From Bathymodiolus brooksi (lineage: Eukaryota > Mollusca > Bivalvia > Mytilida > Modiolidae), in NCBI GenBank assembly GCA_963680875.1, contig OY804579.1, positions 31,419,804-31,483,803 of the forward strand: a stretch of DNA of 64,000 nt, read 5' to 3'. Below the pieces are notes generated by a model. The model saw only the letters and a list, made by a program, of their open reading frames with translations. It was not told the origin of the DNA and searched no databases. A program made the translations under genes and the position numbers. Below are positions 1 to 13,443 of this stretch, one piece after another (within the stretch, counting starts at the first letter, position 1; each line of letters starts with the position of its first letter).

Positions 1-3000
1 AAACTAAGTCCTGCCGTAGCCGCCATTTTGAATTTCATATCGGAACAAAAAACGTAAAGTTTGTAGAGGACCATCCAATGAACATTCATGTACAGTTTGG
101 CTTTAATAATATTTGTAGTTTCTGAGAAGAAGGCATTTGAACATTTTCCCATAGAGTCCAATGTTAATCTATGTATTGCGGTGGCAGCCATCTTGGATTT
201 CCGATCGGCATAAAAAACAAAAAATTTGTAGAGGACCTTCCAATGATCATTCCTGGGCAGTTTGGTTTCAACTGTCCAAGTGGTTTCAGAGAAGAAGCAT
301 TTTGAAACATTTTTCCCATAGGGTCCAATGTTAAACTAAGTCCTGCCGTAGCCGCCATTTTGAATTTCATATCGGAACAAAAAACCTTAAGATTGTAGAG
401 GACCATCCAATGAACATTCATGTACAGTTTGGCTTTAATCATATTTGTAGTTTCTGAGAAGAAGGCATTTGAATATTTTCCCATAGGGTCCAATGTTAAT
501 CTATGTCCTGCGGTGGCGGCCATCTTGGATTTCCGATCGGCATAAAAAACAGAAAATTTGTAGAGGACCTTCCAATGATCATTCCTGGGCAGTTTGGTTT
601 CAATTGTCCAAGTGGTTTCAGAGAAGAAGCGTTTTGAAACATTTTTCCCATAGGGTCCAATGTTAAACTAAGTCCTGCCGTAGCCACCATTTTGAATTTC
701 ATATCGGAACAAAAAACCTTAAGATTGTAGAGGACCATCCAATGAACATTCATGTACAGTTTGGCTTTAATCATATTTGTAGTTTCTGAGAAGAAGGCAT
801 TTGAACATTTTCCCATAGGGTCCAATGTTAATCTATGTATTACGGTGGCGGCCATCTTGGATTTCCGATCGGCATAAAAAACAGAAAATTTGTAGAGGAC
901 CTTCCAATGATCATTCCTGGGCAGTTTGGTTTCAACTGTCCAAGTGGTTTCAGAGAAGAAGCATTTTGAAACATTTTTCCCATAGGGTCCAATGTTAAAC
1001 TAAGTCCTGCCGTAGCCGCCATTTTGAATTTCATATCGGAACAAAAAACCTTAAGATTGTAGAGGACCATCCAATGAACATTCATGTACAGTTTGGCTTT
1101 AATCATATTTGTAGTTTCTGAGAAGAAGGCATTTGAATATTTTCCCATAGGGTCCAATGTTAATCTATGTCCTGCGGTGGCGGCCATCTTGGATTTCCGA
1201 TCGGCATAAAAAACAGAAAATTTGTAGAGGACCTTCCAATGATCATTCCTGGGCAGTTTGGTTTCAACTGTCCAAGTGGTTTCAGAGAAGAAGTATTTTG
1301 AAACATTTTTCCCATAGGGTCCAATGTTAAACTAAGTCCTGCCGTAGCCGCCATTTTGAATTTCATATCGGAACAAAAAACGTAAAGTTTGTAGAGGACC
1401 ATCCAATGAACATTCATGTACAGTTTGGCTTTAATCATATTTGTAGTTTCTGAGAAGAAGGCATTTGAACATTTTCCCATAGGGTCCAATGTTAATCTAT
1501 GTCCTGCGGTGGCGGCCATCTTGGATTTCCGATCGGCATAAAAAACAGAAAATTTGTAGAGGACCTTCCAATGATCATTCCTGGGCAGTTTGGTTTCAAT
1601 TGTCCAAGTGGTTTCAGAGAAGAAGCGTTTTGAAACATTTTTCCCATAGGGTCCAATGTTAAACTAAGTCCTGCTGTAGCCGCCATTTTGAATTTCATAT
1701 CGGAACAAAAAACCTTAAGATTGTAGAGGACCATCCAATGAACATTCATGTACAGTTTGGCTTTAATCATATTTGTAGTTTCTGAGAAGAAGGCATTTGA
1801 ATATTTTCCGATAGGGTCCAATGTTAATCTATGTCCTGCGGTGGCGGCCATCTTGGATTTCCGATCGGCATAAAAAACAGAAAATTTGTAGAGGACCTTC
1901 CAATGATCATTCCTGGGCAGTTTGGTTTCAACTGTCCAAGTGGTTTCAGAGAAGAAGCATTTTGAAACATTTTTCCCATAGGGTCCAATGTTAAACTAAG
2001 TCCTGCCGTAGCCGCCATTTTGAATTTCATATCGGAACAAAAAACCTTAAGATTGTAGAGGACCATCCAATGAACATTCATGTACAGTTTGGCTTTAATC
2101 ATATTTGTAGTTTCTGAGAAGAAGGCATTTGAATATTTTCCCATAGGGTCCAATGTTAATCTATGTCCTGCGGTGGCGGCCATCTTGGATTTCCGATCGG
2201 CATAAAAAACATAAAATTTGTAGAGGACCTTCCAATGATCATTCCTGGGCAGTTTGGTTTCAATTGTCCAAGTGGTTTCAGAGAAGAAGCGTTTTGAAAC
2301 ATTTTTCCCATAGGGTCCAATGTTAAACTAAGTCCTGCCGTAGCCACCATTTTGAATTTCATATCGGAACAAAAAACCTTAAGATTGTAGAGGACCATCC
2401 AATGAACATTCATGTACAGTTTGGCTTTAATCATATTTGTAGTTTCTGAGAAGAAGGCATTTGAACATTTTCCCATAGGGTCCAATGTTAATCTATATAT
2501 TACGGTGGCGGCCATCTTGGATTTCCGATCGGCATAAAAAACAGAAACTTTGTAGAGGACCTTCCAATGATCATTCCTGGGCAGTTTGGTTTCAACTGTC
2601 CAAGTGGTTTCAGAGAAGAAGCATTTTGAAACATTTTTCCCATAGGGTCCAATGTTAAACTAAGTCCTGCCGTAGCCGCCATTTTGAATTTCATATCGGA
2701 ACAAAAAACCTTAAGATTGTAGAGGACCATCCAATGAACATTCATGTACAGTTTGGCTTTAATCATATTTGTAGTTTCTGAGAAGAAGGCATTTGAATAT
2801 TTTCCCATAGGGTCCAATGTTAATCTATGTCCTGCGGTGGCGGCCATCTTGGATTTCCGATCGGCATAAAAAACAGAAAATTTGTAGAGGACCTTCCAAT
2901 GATCATTCCTGGGCAGTTTGGTTTCAATTGTCCAAGTGGTTTCAGAGAAGAAGCGTTTTGAAACATTTTTCCCATAGGGTCCAATGTTAAACTAAGTCCT

Positions 3001-4329
3001 GCTGTAGCCGCCATTTTGAATTTCATATCGGAACAAAAAACCTTAAGATTGTAGAGGACCATCCAATGAACATTCATGTACAGTTTGGCTTTAATCATAT
3101 TTGTAGTTTCTGAGAAGAAGGCATTTGAATATTTTCCGATAGGGTCCAATGTTAATCTATGTCCTGCGGTGGCGGCCATCTTGGATTTCCGATCGGCATA
3201 AAAAACAGAAAATTTGTAGAGGACCTTCCAATGATCATTCCTGGGCAGTTTGGTTTCAACTGTCCAAGTGGTTTCAGAGAAGAAGCATTTTGAAACATTT
3301 TTCCCATAGGGTCCAATGTTAAACTAAGTCCTGCCGTAGCCGCCATTTTGAATTTCATATCGGAACAAAAAACCTTAAGATTGTAGAGGACCATCCAATG
3401 AACATTCATGTACAGTTTGGCTTTAATCATATTTGTAGTTTCTGAGAAGAAGGCATTTGAATATTTTCCCATAGGGTCCAATGTTAATCTATGTCCTGCG
3501 GTGGCGGCCATCTTGGATTTCCGATCGGCATAAAAAACATAAAATTTGTAGAGGACCTTCCAATGATCATTCCTGGGCAGTTTGGTTTCAATTGTCCAAG
3601 TGGTTTCAGAGAAGAAGCGTTTTGAAACATTTTTCCCATAGGGTCCAATGTTAAACTAAGTCCTGCCGTAGCCACCATTTTGAATTTCATATCGGAACAA
3701 AAAACCTTAAGATTGTAGAGGACCATCCAATGAACATTCATGTACAGTTTGGCTTTAATCATATTTGTAGTTTCTGAGAAGAAGGCATTTGAACATTTTC
3801 CCATAGGGTCCAATGTTAATCTATATATTACGGTGGCGGCCATCTTGGATTTCCGATCGGCATAAAAAACAGAAACTTTGTAGAGGACCTTCCAATGATC
3901 ATTCCTGGGCAGTTTGGTTTCAACTGTCCAAGTGGTTTCAGAGAAGAAGCATGTTGAAACATTTTTCCCATAGGGTCCAATGTTAAACTAAGTCCTGCCG
4001 TAGCCGCCATTTTGAATTTCATATCGGAACAAAAAACCTTAAGATTGTAGAGGACCATCCAATGAACATTCATGTACAGTTTGGCTTTAATCATATTTGT
4101 AGTTTCTGAGAAGAAGGCATTTGAATATTTTCCCATAGGGTCCAATGTTAATCTATGTCCTGCGGTGGCGGCCATCTTGGATTTCCGATCGGCATAAAAA
4201 ACAGAAAATTTGTAGAGGACCTTCCAATGATCATTCCTGGGCAGTTTGGTTTCAACTGTCCAAGTGGTTTCAGAGAAAAAGCATTTTGAAACATTTTTAC
4301 CATAGGGTCCAATGTTAAACTAAGTTCTG

Positions 4330-6160
4330 CCGTAGCCGCCATTTTGAATTTCATACCGGAACAAAAAACCTTTAGTTTGTAGAGGGCCATCTAATGAACA
4401 TTCATGTACAGTTTGGCTTTAATCATATTTGTAGTTTCTGAGAAGAAGGCATTTGAATATTTTCCATTAGGGTCCAATGTTAATCTATGTCCTGCGGTGG
4501 TGGCCATCTTGGATTTCCGATCGGCATAAAAAACTGAAAATTTGTAGAGGACCTTCCAATGATCATTCCTGGGCAGTTTGGTTTCAATTGTCCAAGTGGT
4601 TTCAGAGAAGAAGCGTTTTGAAACATTTTTCCCATAGGGTCCAATGTTAAACTAAGTCCTGCCGTAGCCACCATTTTGAATTTCATATCGGAACAAAAAA
4701 CCTTAAGATTGTAGAGGACCATCCAATGAACATTCATGTACAGTTTGGCTTTAATCATATTTGTAGTTTCTGAGAAGAAGGCATTTGAACATTTTCCCAT
4801 AGGGTCCAATGTTAATCTATGTATTACAGTGGCGGCCATCTTGGATTTCCGATCGGCATAAAAAACAGAAACTTTGTAGAGGACCTTCCAATGATCATTC
4901 CTAGGCAGTTTGGTTTCAACTGTCCAAGTGGTTTCAGAGAAGAAGCATTTTGAAACATTTTTCCCATAGGGTCCAATGTTAAACTAAGTCCTGCCGTAGC
5001 CACCATTTTGAATTTCATATCGAAACAAAAAACCTTAAGATTGTAGAGGACCATCCAATGAACATTCATGTACAGTTTGGCTTTAATCATATTTGTAGTT
5101 TCTGAGAAGAAGGCATTTGAATATTTTCCCATAGGGTCCAATGTTAATCTATGTATTGCGGTGGTGGCCATCTTGGATTTCCGATCGGCATAAAAAACAG
5201 AAATTTTGTAGAGGACCTTCCAATGATCATTCCTGGGCAGTTTGGTTTCAACTGTCCAAGTGGTTTCAGAGAAAAAGCATTTTGAAACATTTTTCCCATA
5301 GGGTCCAATGTTAAACTAAGTCCTGCGGTAGCCGCCATTTTGAATTTCATACCGGAACAAAAAACCTAAAGTTTGTAGAGGATCATCTAATGAACATTCA
5401 TGTACAGTTTGGCTTTAATCATATTTGTAGTTTCTGAGAAGAAGGCATTTGAATATTTTCCCATAGGGTCCAATGTTAATCTATGTCCTGCGGTGGCGGC
5501 CATCTTGGATTTCCGATCGGCATAAAAAACAGAAAATTTGTAGAGGACCTTCCAATGATCATTCCTGGGCAGTTTGGTTTCAACTGTCCAAGTGGTTTCA
5601 GAGAAGAAGCATTTTGAAACATTTTTCCCATAGGGTCCAATGTTAAACTAAGTCCTGCTGTAGCCGCCATTTTGAATTTCATATCGGAACAAAAAACCTT
5701 AAGATTGTAGAGGACCATCCAATGAACATTCATGTACAGTTTGGCTTTAATCATATTTGTAGTTTCTGAGAAGAAGGCATTTGAATATTTTCCGATAGGG
5801 TCCAATGTTAATCTATGTCCTGCGGTGGCGGCCATCTTGGATTTCCGATCGGCATAAAAAACAGAAAATTTGTAGAGGACCTTCCAATGATCATTCCTGG
5901 GCAGTTTGGTTTCAACTGTCCAAGTGGTTTCAGAGAAGAAGCATTTTGAAACATTTTTCCCATAGGGTCCAATGTTAAACTAAGTCCTGCCGTAGCCGCC
6001 ATTTTGAATTTCATATCGGAACAAAAAACCTTAAGATTGTAGAGGACCATCCAATGAACATTCATGTACAGTTTGGCTTTAATCATATTTGTAGTTTCTG
6101 AGAAGAAGGCATTTGAATATTTTCCCATAGGGTCCAATGTTAATCTATGTCCTGCGGTGG
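4330..6160. repeat. Block duplication inside satellite, copy 1
   Basis: This run of dimers carries a recognisable series of private variants, including a GAGGGCCATCTAATGAAC monomer, a TATTACAGTGG variant and a TTTTCCGATAGGG variant. The same series appears in the same order about 2,656 bp to the right (exactly eight 332-bp dimers). The copies are nearly identical, so the duplication looks recent. Boundaries are approximate. Confidence 0.75.
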
Positions 6161-6984
6161 TGGCCATCTTGGATTTCCGATCGGCATAAAAAACAGAAAA
6201 TGTGTAGAGGACCTTCCAATGATCATTCATGGGCAGTTTGGTTTCAATTGTCCAAGTGGTTTCAGAGAAGAAGCGTTTTGAAACATTTTTCCCATAGGGT
6301 CCAATGTTAAACTAAGTCCTGCCGTAGCCGCCATTTTGAATTTCATATCGGAACAAAAAACGTAAAGTTTGTAGAGGACCATCCAATGAACATTCATGTA
6401 CAGTTTGGCTTTAATCATATTTGTAGTTTCTGAGAAGAAGGCATTTGAATATTTTCCCATAGGGTCCAATGTTAATCTATGTCCTGCGGTGGCGGCCATC
6501 TTGGATTTCCGATCGGCATAAAAAACAGAAAATTTGTAGAGGACCTTCCAATGATCATTCCTGGGCAGTTTGGTTTCAATTGTCCAAGTGGTTTCAGAGA
6601 AGAAGCGTTTTGAAACATTTTTCCCATAGGGTCCAATGTTAAACTAAGTCCTGCCGTAGCCACCATTTTGAATTTCATATCGGAACAAAAAACCTTAAGA
6701 TTGTAGAGGACCATCCAATGAACATTCATGTACAGTTTGGCTTTAATCATATTTGTAGTTTCTGAGAAGAAGGCATTTGAACATTTTCCCATAGGGTCCA
6801 ATGTTAATCTATGTATTACGGTGGCGGCCATCTTGGATTTCCGATCGGCATAAAAAACAGAAACTTTGTAGAGGACCTTCCAATGATCATTCCTGGGCAG
6901 TTTGGTTTCAACTGTCCAAGTGGTTTCAGAGAAGAAGCATTTTGAAACATTTTTCCCATAGGGTCCAATGTTAAACTAAGTCCT

Positions 6985-8815
6985 GCTGTAGCCGCCATTT
7001 TGAATTTCATACCGGAACAAAAAACCTATAGTTTGTAGAGGGCCATCTAATGAACATTCATGTACAGTTTGGCTTTAATCATATTTGTAGTTTCTGAGAA
7101 GAAGGCATTTGAATATTTTCCATTAGGGTCCAATGTTAATCTATGTCCTGCGGTGGTGGCCATCTTGGATTTCCGATCGGCATAAAAAACAGAAAATTTG
7201 TAGAGGACCTTCCAATGATCATTCCTGGGCAGTTTGGTTTCAATTGTCCAAGTGGTTTCAGAGAAGAAGCGTTTTGAAACATTTTTCCCATAGGGTCCAA
7301 TGTTAAACTAAGTCCTGCCGTAGCCACCATTTTGAATTTCATATCGGAACAAAAAACCTTAAGATTGTAGAGGACCATCCAATGAACATTCATGTACAGT
7401 TTGGCTTTAATCATATTTGTAGTTTCTGAGAAGAAGGCATTTGAACATTTTCCCATAGGGTCCAATGTTAATCTATGTATTACAATGGCGGCCATCTTGG
7501 ATTTCCGATCGGCATAAAAAACAGAAACTTTGTAGAGGACCTTCCAATGATCATTCCTAGGCAGTTTGGTTTCAACTGTCCAAGTGGTTTCAGAGAAGAA
7601 GCATTTTGAAACATTTTTCCCATAGGGTCCAATGTTAAACTAAGTCCTGCCGTAGCCACCATTTTGAATTTCATATCGGAACAAAAAACCTTAAGATTGT
7701 AGAGGACCATCCAATGAACATTCATGTACAGTTTGGCTTTAATCATATTTGTAGTTTCTGAGAAGAAGGCATTTGAATATTTTCTCATAGGGTCCAATGT
7801 TAATCTATGTATTGCGGTGGTGGCCATCTTGGATTTCCGATCGGCATAAAAAACAGAAATTTTGTAGAGGACCTTCCAATGATCATTCCTGGGCAGTTTG
7901 GTTTCAACTGTCCAAGTGGTTTCAGAGAAAAAGCATTTTGAAACATTTTTCCCATAGGGTCCAATGTTAAACTAAGTCCTGCGGTAGCCGACATTTTGAA
8001 TTTCATACCGGAACAAAAAACCTAAATTTGTAGAGGATCATCTAATGAACATTCATGTACAGTTTGGCTTTAATCATATTTGTAGTTTCTGAGAAGAAGG
8101 CATTTGAATATTTTCCCATAGGGTCCAATGTTAATCTATGTCCTGCGGTGGCGGCCATCTTGGATTTCCGATCGGCATAAAAAACAGAAAATTTGTAGAG
8201 GACCTTCCAATGATCATTCCCGGGCAGTTTGGTTTCAACTGTCCAAGTGGTTTCAGAGAAGAAGCATTTTGAAACATTTTTCCCATAGGGTCCAATGTTA
8301 AACTAAGTCCTGCTGTAGCCGCCATTTTGAATTTCATATCGGAACAAAAAATCTTAAGATTGTAGAGGACCATCCAATGAACATTCATGTACAGTTTGGT
8401 TTTAATCATATTTGTAGTTTCTGAGAAGAAGGCATTTGAATATTTTCCGATAGGGTCCAATGTTAATCTATGTCCTGCGGTGGCGGCCATCTTGGATTTC
8501 CGATCGGCATAAAAAACAGAAAATTTGTAGAGGACCTTCCAATGATCATTCCTGGGCAGTTTGGTTTCAACTGTCCAAGTGGTTTCAGAGAAGAAGCATT
8601 TTGAAACATTTTTCCCATAGGGTCCAATGTTAAACTAAGTCCTGCCGTAGCCGCCATTTTGAATTTCATATCGGAACAAAAAACCTTAAGATTGTAGAGG
8701 ACCATCCAATGAACATTCATGTACAGTTTGGCTTTAATCATATTTGTAGTTTCTGAGAAGAAGGCATTTGAATATTTTCCCATAGGGTCCAATGTTAATC
8801 TATGTCCTGCGGTGG
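6985..8815. repeat. Block duplication inside satellite, copy 2
   Basis: This is the second copy of the block at 4,330-6,160, with the same ordered private variants. Small differences include a 1-base loss near 8,026, where CCTAAATTTG replaces CCTAAAGTTTG, and a TTTTAATCATA variant near 8,400. Confidence 0.75.
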
Positions 8816-11800
8816 CGGCCATCTTAGATTTCCGATCGGCATAAAAAACAGAAAATTTGTAGAGGACCTTCCAATGATCATTCCTGGGCAGTTTGGTTTC
8901 AACTGTCCAAGTGGTTTCAGAGAAAAAGCATTTTGAAACATTTTTCACATAGGGTCCAATGTTAAACTAAGTTCTGCCGTAGCCGCCATTTTGAATTTCA
9001 TACCGGAACAAAAAACCTATAGTTTGTAGAGGGCCATCTAATGAACATTCATGTACAGTTTGGCTTTAATCATATTTGTAGTTTCTGAGAAGAAGGCATT
9101 TGAATATTTTCCCATAGGGTCCAATGTTAATCTATGTCCTGCGGTGGCGGCCATCTTGGATTTCCGATCGGCATAAAAAACAAAAATGTGTAGAGGACCT
9201 TCCAATGATCATTCATGGGCAGTTTGGTTTCAATTGTCCAAGTGGTTTCAGAGAAGAAGCGTTTTGAAACATTTTTCCCATAGGGTCCAATGTTAAACTA
9301 AGTCCTGCCGTAGCCGCCATTTTGAATTTCATATCGGAACAAAAAACGTAAAGTTTGTAGAGGACCATCCAATGAACATTCATGTACAGTTTGGCTTTAA
9401 TCATATTTGTAGTTTCTGAGAAGAAGGCATTTGAACATTTTCCCATAGGGTCCAATGTTAATCTATGTATTACGGTGGCGGCCATCTTGGATTTCCGATC
9501 GGCATAAAAAACAGAAACTTTGTAGAGGACCTTCCAATGATCATTCCAAGTGGTTTCGGAGAAGAAGCATTTTGAAACATAAGTCCTGCCGTAGCCACCA
9601 TTTTGAATTTCATATCGGAACAAAAAACCTTAAGATTGTAGAGGACCATCTAATGAACATTCATGTACAGTTTGGCTTTAATAATATTTGTAGTTTCTGA
9701 GAAGAAGGCATTTGAATATTTTCTCATAGGGTCCAATGTTAATCTATGTATTGCGGTGGTGGCCATCTTGGATTTCCTATCGACATAAAAAACAAAAATT
9801 TTGTAGAGGACCTTCCAATAATCATTCCTGGGCAGTTTGGTTTCAATTGTCCAAGTGGTTTCAGAGAAGAAGCGTTTTGAAACATTTTTCCCATAGGGTC
9901 CAATGTTAAACTAAGTCCTGCCGTAGCCGCCATTTTCAATTTCATATCGGAACAAAAAACGTAAAGTTTGTAGAAGACCATCCAATGAACATTCATGTAC
10001 AGTTTGGCTTTAATCATATTTGTAGTTTCTGAGAAGAAGGCATTTGAACATTTTCCCATAGAGTCCAATGTTAATCTATATATTGCGGTGGCGGCCATCT
10101 TGGATTTCCGATCGACATAAAAAACATAAAATTTGTAGAGGACCTTCCAATGATCATTCCTGGGCAGTTTGGTTTCAATTGTCCAAGTGGTTTCAGAGAA
10201 GAAGCGTTTTGAAACATTTTTCCCATAGGGTCCAATGTTAAACTAAGTCCTGCCGTAGCCGCCATTTTCAATTTCATATCGGAACAAAAAACGTAAAGTT
10301 TGTAGAGGACCATCCAATGAACATTCATGTACAGTTTGGCTTTAATAATATTTGTAGTTTCTGAGAAGAAGGCATTTGAATATTTTCTCATAGGGTCCAA
10401 TGTTAATCTATGTATTGCGGTGGCGGCCATCTTGGATTTCCGATCGACATAAAAAACATAAAATTTGTAGAGGACCTTCCAATGATCATTCCTGGGCAGT
10501 TTGGTTTCAACTGTCCTAGTGGTTTCAGAGAAGAAGCGTTTTGAAACATTTTCCCATAGGGTCCAATGTTAAACTAAGTCCTGCCGTAGCCGCCATTTTG
10601 AATTTCATACCGGAACAAAAAACGTAAAGTTTGTAGAGGACCATCCAATGAACATTCATGTACAGTTTGGTTTTAATCATATTTGTAGTTTCTGAGAAGA
10701 AGGCATTTGAATATTTTCTCATAGGGTCCAATGTTAATCTATGTCCTGCGGTGGCGGCCATCTTGAATTTTCGATCGGCATAAAAAAAACATAAACTTTG
10801 TAGAGGACCTTCCAATGACTATTCCTGGGCAGTTTGGTTTCAATTGTCCAAGTGGTTTCAGAGAAGAAGCGTTTTGAAACATTTTCCCATAGGGTCCAAT
10901 GTTAAACTAAGTCCTGCCGTAGCCGCCATTTTGAATTTCATATCGGAACAAAAAACGTAAAGTTTGTAGAGGACCATCCAATGAACATTCATGTACAGTT
11001 TGGCTTTAATAATATTTGTAGTTTCTGAGAAGAAGGCATTTGAATATTTTCCCATAGGGTCCAATGTTAATCTATGTATTGCGGTGGCGGCCAGCTTGGA
11101 TTTCCGATCGACATAAAAAACATACACTTTGTAGAGGACCTTCCAATGATCATTCCTGGGCAGTTTGGTTTCAACTGTCCTAGTGGTTTCAGAGAAGAAG
11201 CATTTTGAAATATTTTTCCCATAGGGTCCAATGTTAAACTAAGTCCTGCCGTAGCCGCCATTTTTAATTTCATATCGGAACAAAAAACGTAAAGTTTGTA
11301 GAGGACCATCCAATGAACATTCATGTACAGTTTGGCTTTAATCATATTTGTAGTTTCTGAGAAGAAGGCATTTGAACATTTTCCCATAGGGTCCAATGTT
11401 AATCTATGTATTACGGTGGCGGCCATCTTGGATTTCCGATCGGCATAAAAAACAGAAAATTTGTAGAGGACCTTCCAATGATCATTCCTGGGCAGTTTGG
11501 TTTCAACTGTCCAAGTGGTTTCAGAGAAGAAGCATTTTGAAACATTTTTCCCATAGGGTCCAATGTTAAACTAAGTCCTGCCGTAGCCACCATTTTGAAT
11601 TTCATATCGGAACAAAAAACCTTAAGATTGTAGAGGACCATCCAATGAACATTCATGTACAGTTTGGCTTTAATCATATTTGTAGTTTCTGAGAAGAAGG
11701 CATTTGAATATTTTCCCATAGGGTCCAATGTTAATCTATGTATTGTGGTGGTGGCCATCTTGGATTTCCGATCGGCATAAAAAACAGAAAATTTGTAGAG

Positions 11801-12924
11801 GACCTTCCAATGATCATTCCTGGGCAGTTTGGTTTCAACTGTCCTAGTGGTTTCAGAGAAGAAGCGTTTTGAAACATTTTCCCATAGGGTCCAATGTTAA
11901 ACTAAGTCCTGCCGTAGCCGCCATTTTGAATTTCATACCGGAACAAAAAACGTAATTTTTTTAGAGGACCATCTAATGAACATTCATGTACAGTTTGGCT
12001 TTAATAATATTTGTAGTTTCTGAGAAGAAGGCATTTGAATATTTTCTCAAAGGGTCCAATGTCAATCTATGTCCTGCGGTGGCGGCCATCTTGAATTTTC
12101 GATCGGCATAAAAAAAACATAAACTTTGTAGAGGACCTTCCAAAGACTATTCCTGGGCAGTTTGGTTTCAATTGTCCAAGTGATTTCAGAGAAGAAGCGT
12201 TTTGAAACATTTTTCCCATAGGGTCCAATGTTAAACTAAGTCCTGCCGTAGCCGCCATTTTCAATTTCATATCGGAACAAAAAACGTAAAGTTTGTAGAG
12301 GACCATCCAATGAACATTCATGTACAGTTTGGCTTTAATCATATTTGTAGTTTCTGAGAAGAAGGCATTTGAACATTTTCCCATAGGGTCCAATGTTAAT
12401 CTATGTATTGCGGTGGCGGCCATCTTGGATTTCCGATCGACATAAAAAACAAAAATTTTGTAGAGGACCTTCCAATGATCATTCCTGGGCAGTTTGGTTT
12501 CAATTGTCCAAGTGGTTTCAGAGAAGAAGCATTTTGAAACATTTTTCCCATAGGGTCCAATGTTAAACTAAGTCCTGCCGTAGCCGCCATTTTGAATTTC
12601 ATACCGGAACAAAAAAAGTAAAGTTTGTAGAGGACCATCCAATGAACATTCATGTACAGTTTGGCTTTAATCATATTTGTAGTTTCTGAGAAGAAGGCAT
12701 TTGAACATTTTCCCATAGGGTCCAATGTTAATCTATGTCATGCGGTGGCGGCCATCTTGGATTTCCGATCGACATAAAAAACATAAAATTTGTAGAGGAC
12801 CTTCCAATGATCATTCCTGGGCAGTTTGGTTTCAATTGTCCAAGTGGTTTCAGAGAAGAAGCATTTTGAAACATTTTTCCCATAGGGTCCAATGTTAAAC
12901 TAAGACCTGTCGTAGCCGCCATTT

Positions 12925-13443
12925 TGAATTTCATACCGGAACAAAAAACCTAAAGTTTGTAGAGGACCATCTAATGAACATTCATATACAGTTTGGCTTT
13001 AATCATATTTGTAGTTTCTGAGAAGAAGGCATTTGAATATTTTCCCATAGGGTCCAATGTTAATCTATGTCCTGCGGTGGCAGCCATCTTGGATTTCCGA
13101 TCGGCATAAAAAACAGTAACTTTGTAAAGGACATTCCAATGATCATTCATGTACAGTTTAGGTTCAGTCAGTTCATTAGTTTCAGAGAAGAAGATCTTTG
13201 AAATTTCAGCCAATCAGAGCATATTATTGGCCTTGGCAGCCATATTGAATATCCGACTGGAACGAAAAACAGTAACTTTGTAGAGGACCATCCAAGGAAC
13301 ATTCCTGCTAAGTTTGGTTCCAATCGGCCCAGTGGTTTCGGAGAAGAAGCTTGAAATGTGAAAAGTTTACAGACGACAGACAACAGACGACGGACGCCAA
13401 GTGATGGCAATAGTTCACCTGGACCTTTGGTCCAGGTGAACTA
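12925..13443 (-). mobile_element. Terminal module of hairpin-ended element, copy 1
   Basis: After the last regular satellite monomers come two more divergent monomers (with CAGCCATCTTGGATTTCC and CAGCCATATTGAATATCC). A run rich in ACAGACGACAGACAACAGAC follows, and then a perfect hairpin. Read on the minus strand the order is hairpin, GCCATCACTTGGCGTCCGTC, a short CT-rich spacer, and monomers containing CTTCTCCGAAACCACTGGGC. The element at 59,808-61,732 has the same order. This matches a broad class of invertebrate repeats built from a hairpin end plus tandem monomers (compare pearl, HINE or tandem-repeat MITE elements). Assignment to any one of those is inference. Confidence 0.75.
13411..13443. 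other. Terminal hairpin, copy 1
   Basis: This is a perfect palindrome: TAGTTCACCTGGACC, a three-base TTT loop, then GGTCCAGGTGAACTA. It closes the right end of the first satellite-bearing element. Confidence 0.9.

Larger units (their letters stand above)
1..12924 (-). repeat. Hierarchical satellite array: 166-bp monomers, 332-bp dimers
   Basis: Two related monomers of about 166 bp alternate. One contains GTCCAAGTGGTTTCAGAGAA and ends near a CCGCCATTTTGAATTTCATA motif; the other contains TAGTTTCTGAGAAGAAGGCA and CCATCTTGGATTTCCGATCG. Together they make a 332-bp dimer. Private variants recur every 1,328 bp (four dimers) between about 1,160 and 4,150, and at an offset of 2,656 bp farther right, so the array grew by blocks. 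Monomer order decays after about 9.5 kb, with deletions and poorer matches. The array joins without a break to the hairpin-bearing module at 12,925-13,443, so I read it as the expanded tandem core of a mobile element whose other end lies left of the window. The strand is given as minus because the hairpin-end module of the related element at 59.8 kb reads in the opposite direction. Regular minus-strand reading frames of about 119 codons are by-products of the repeat. Confidence 0.93.

Noticed and set aside
164..12934. Dozens of near-identical minus-strand frames of about 119 codons containing MAATAGHRLTLDPMG
   Set aside because: They recur every 332 bp with the satellite, switch frame because 332 is not a multiple of 3, and follow only from stop-poor monomers. 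There is no promoter, splice or domain evidence.
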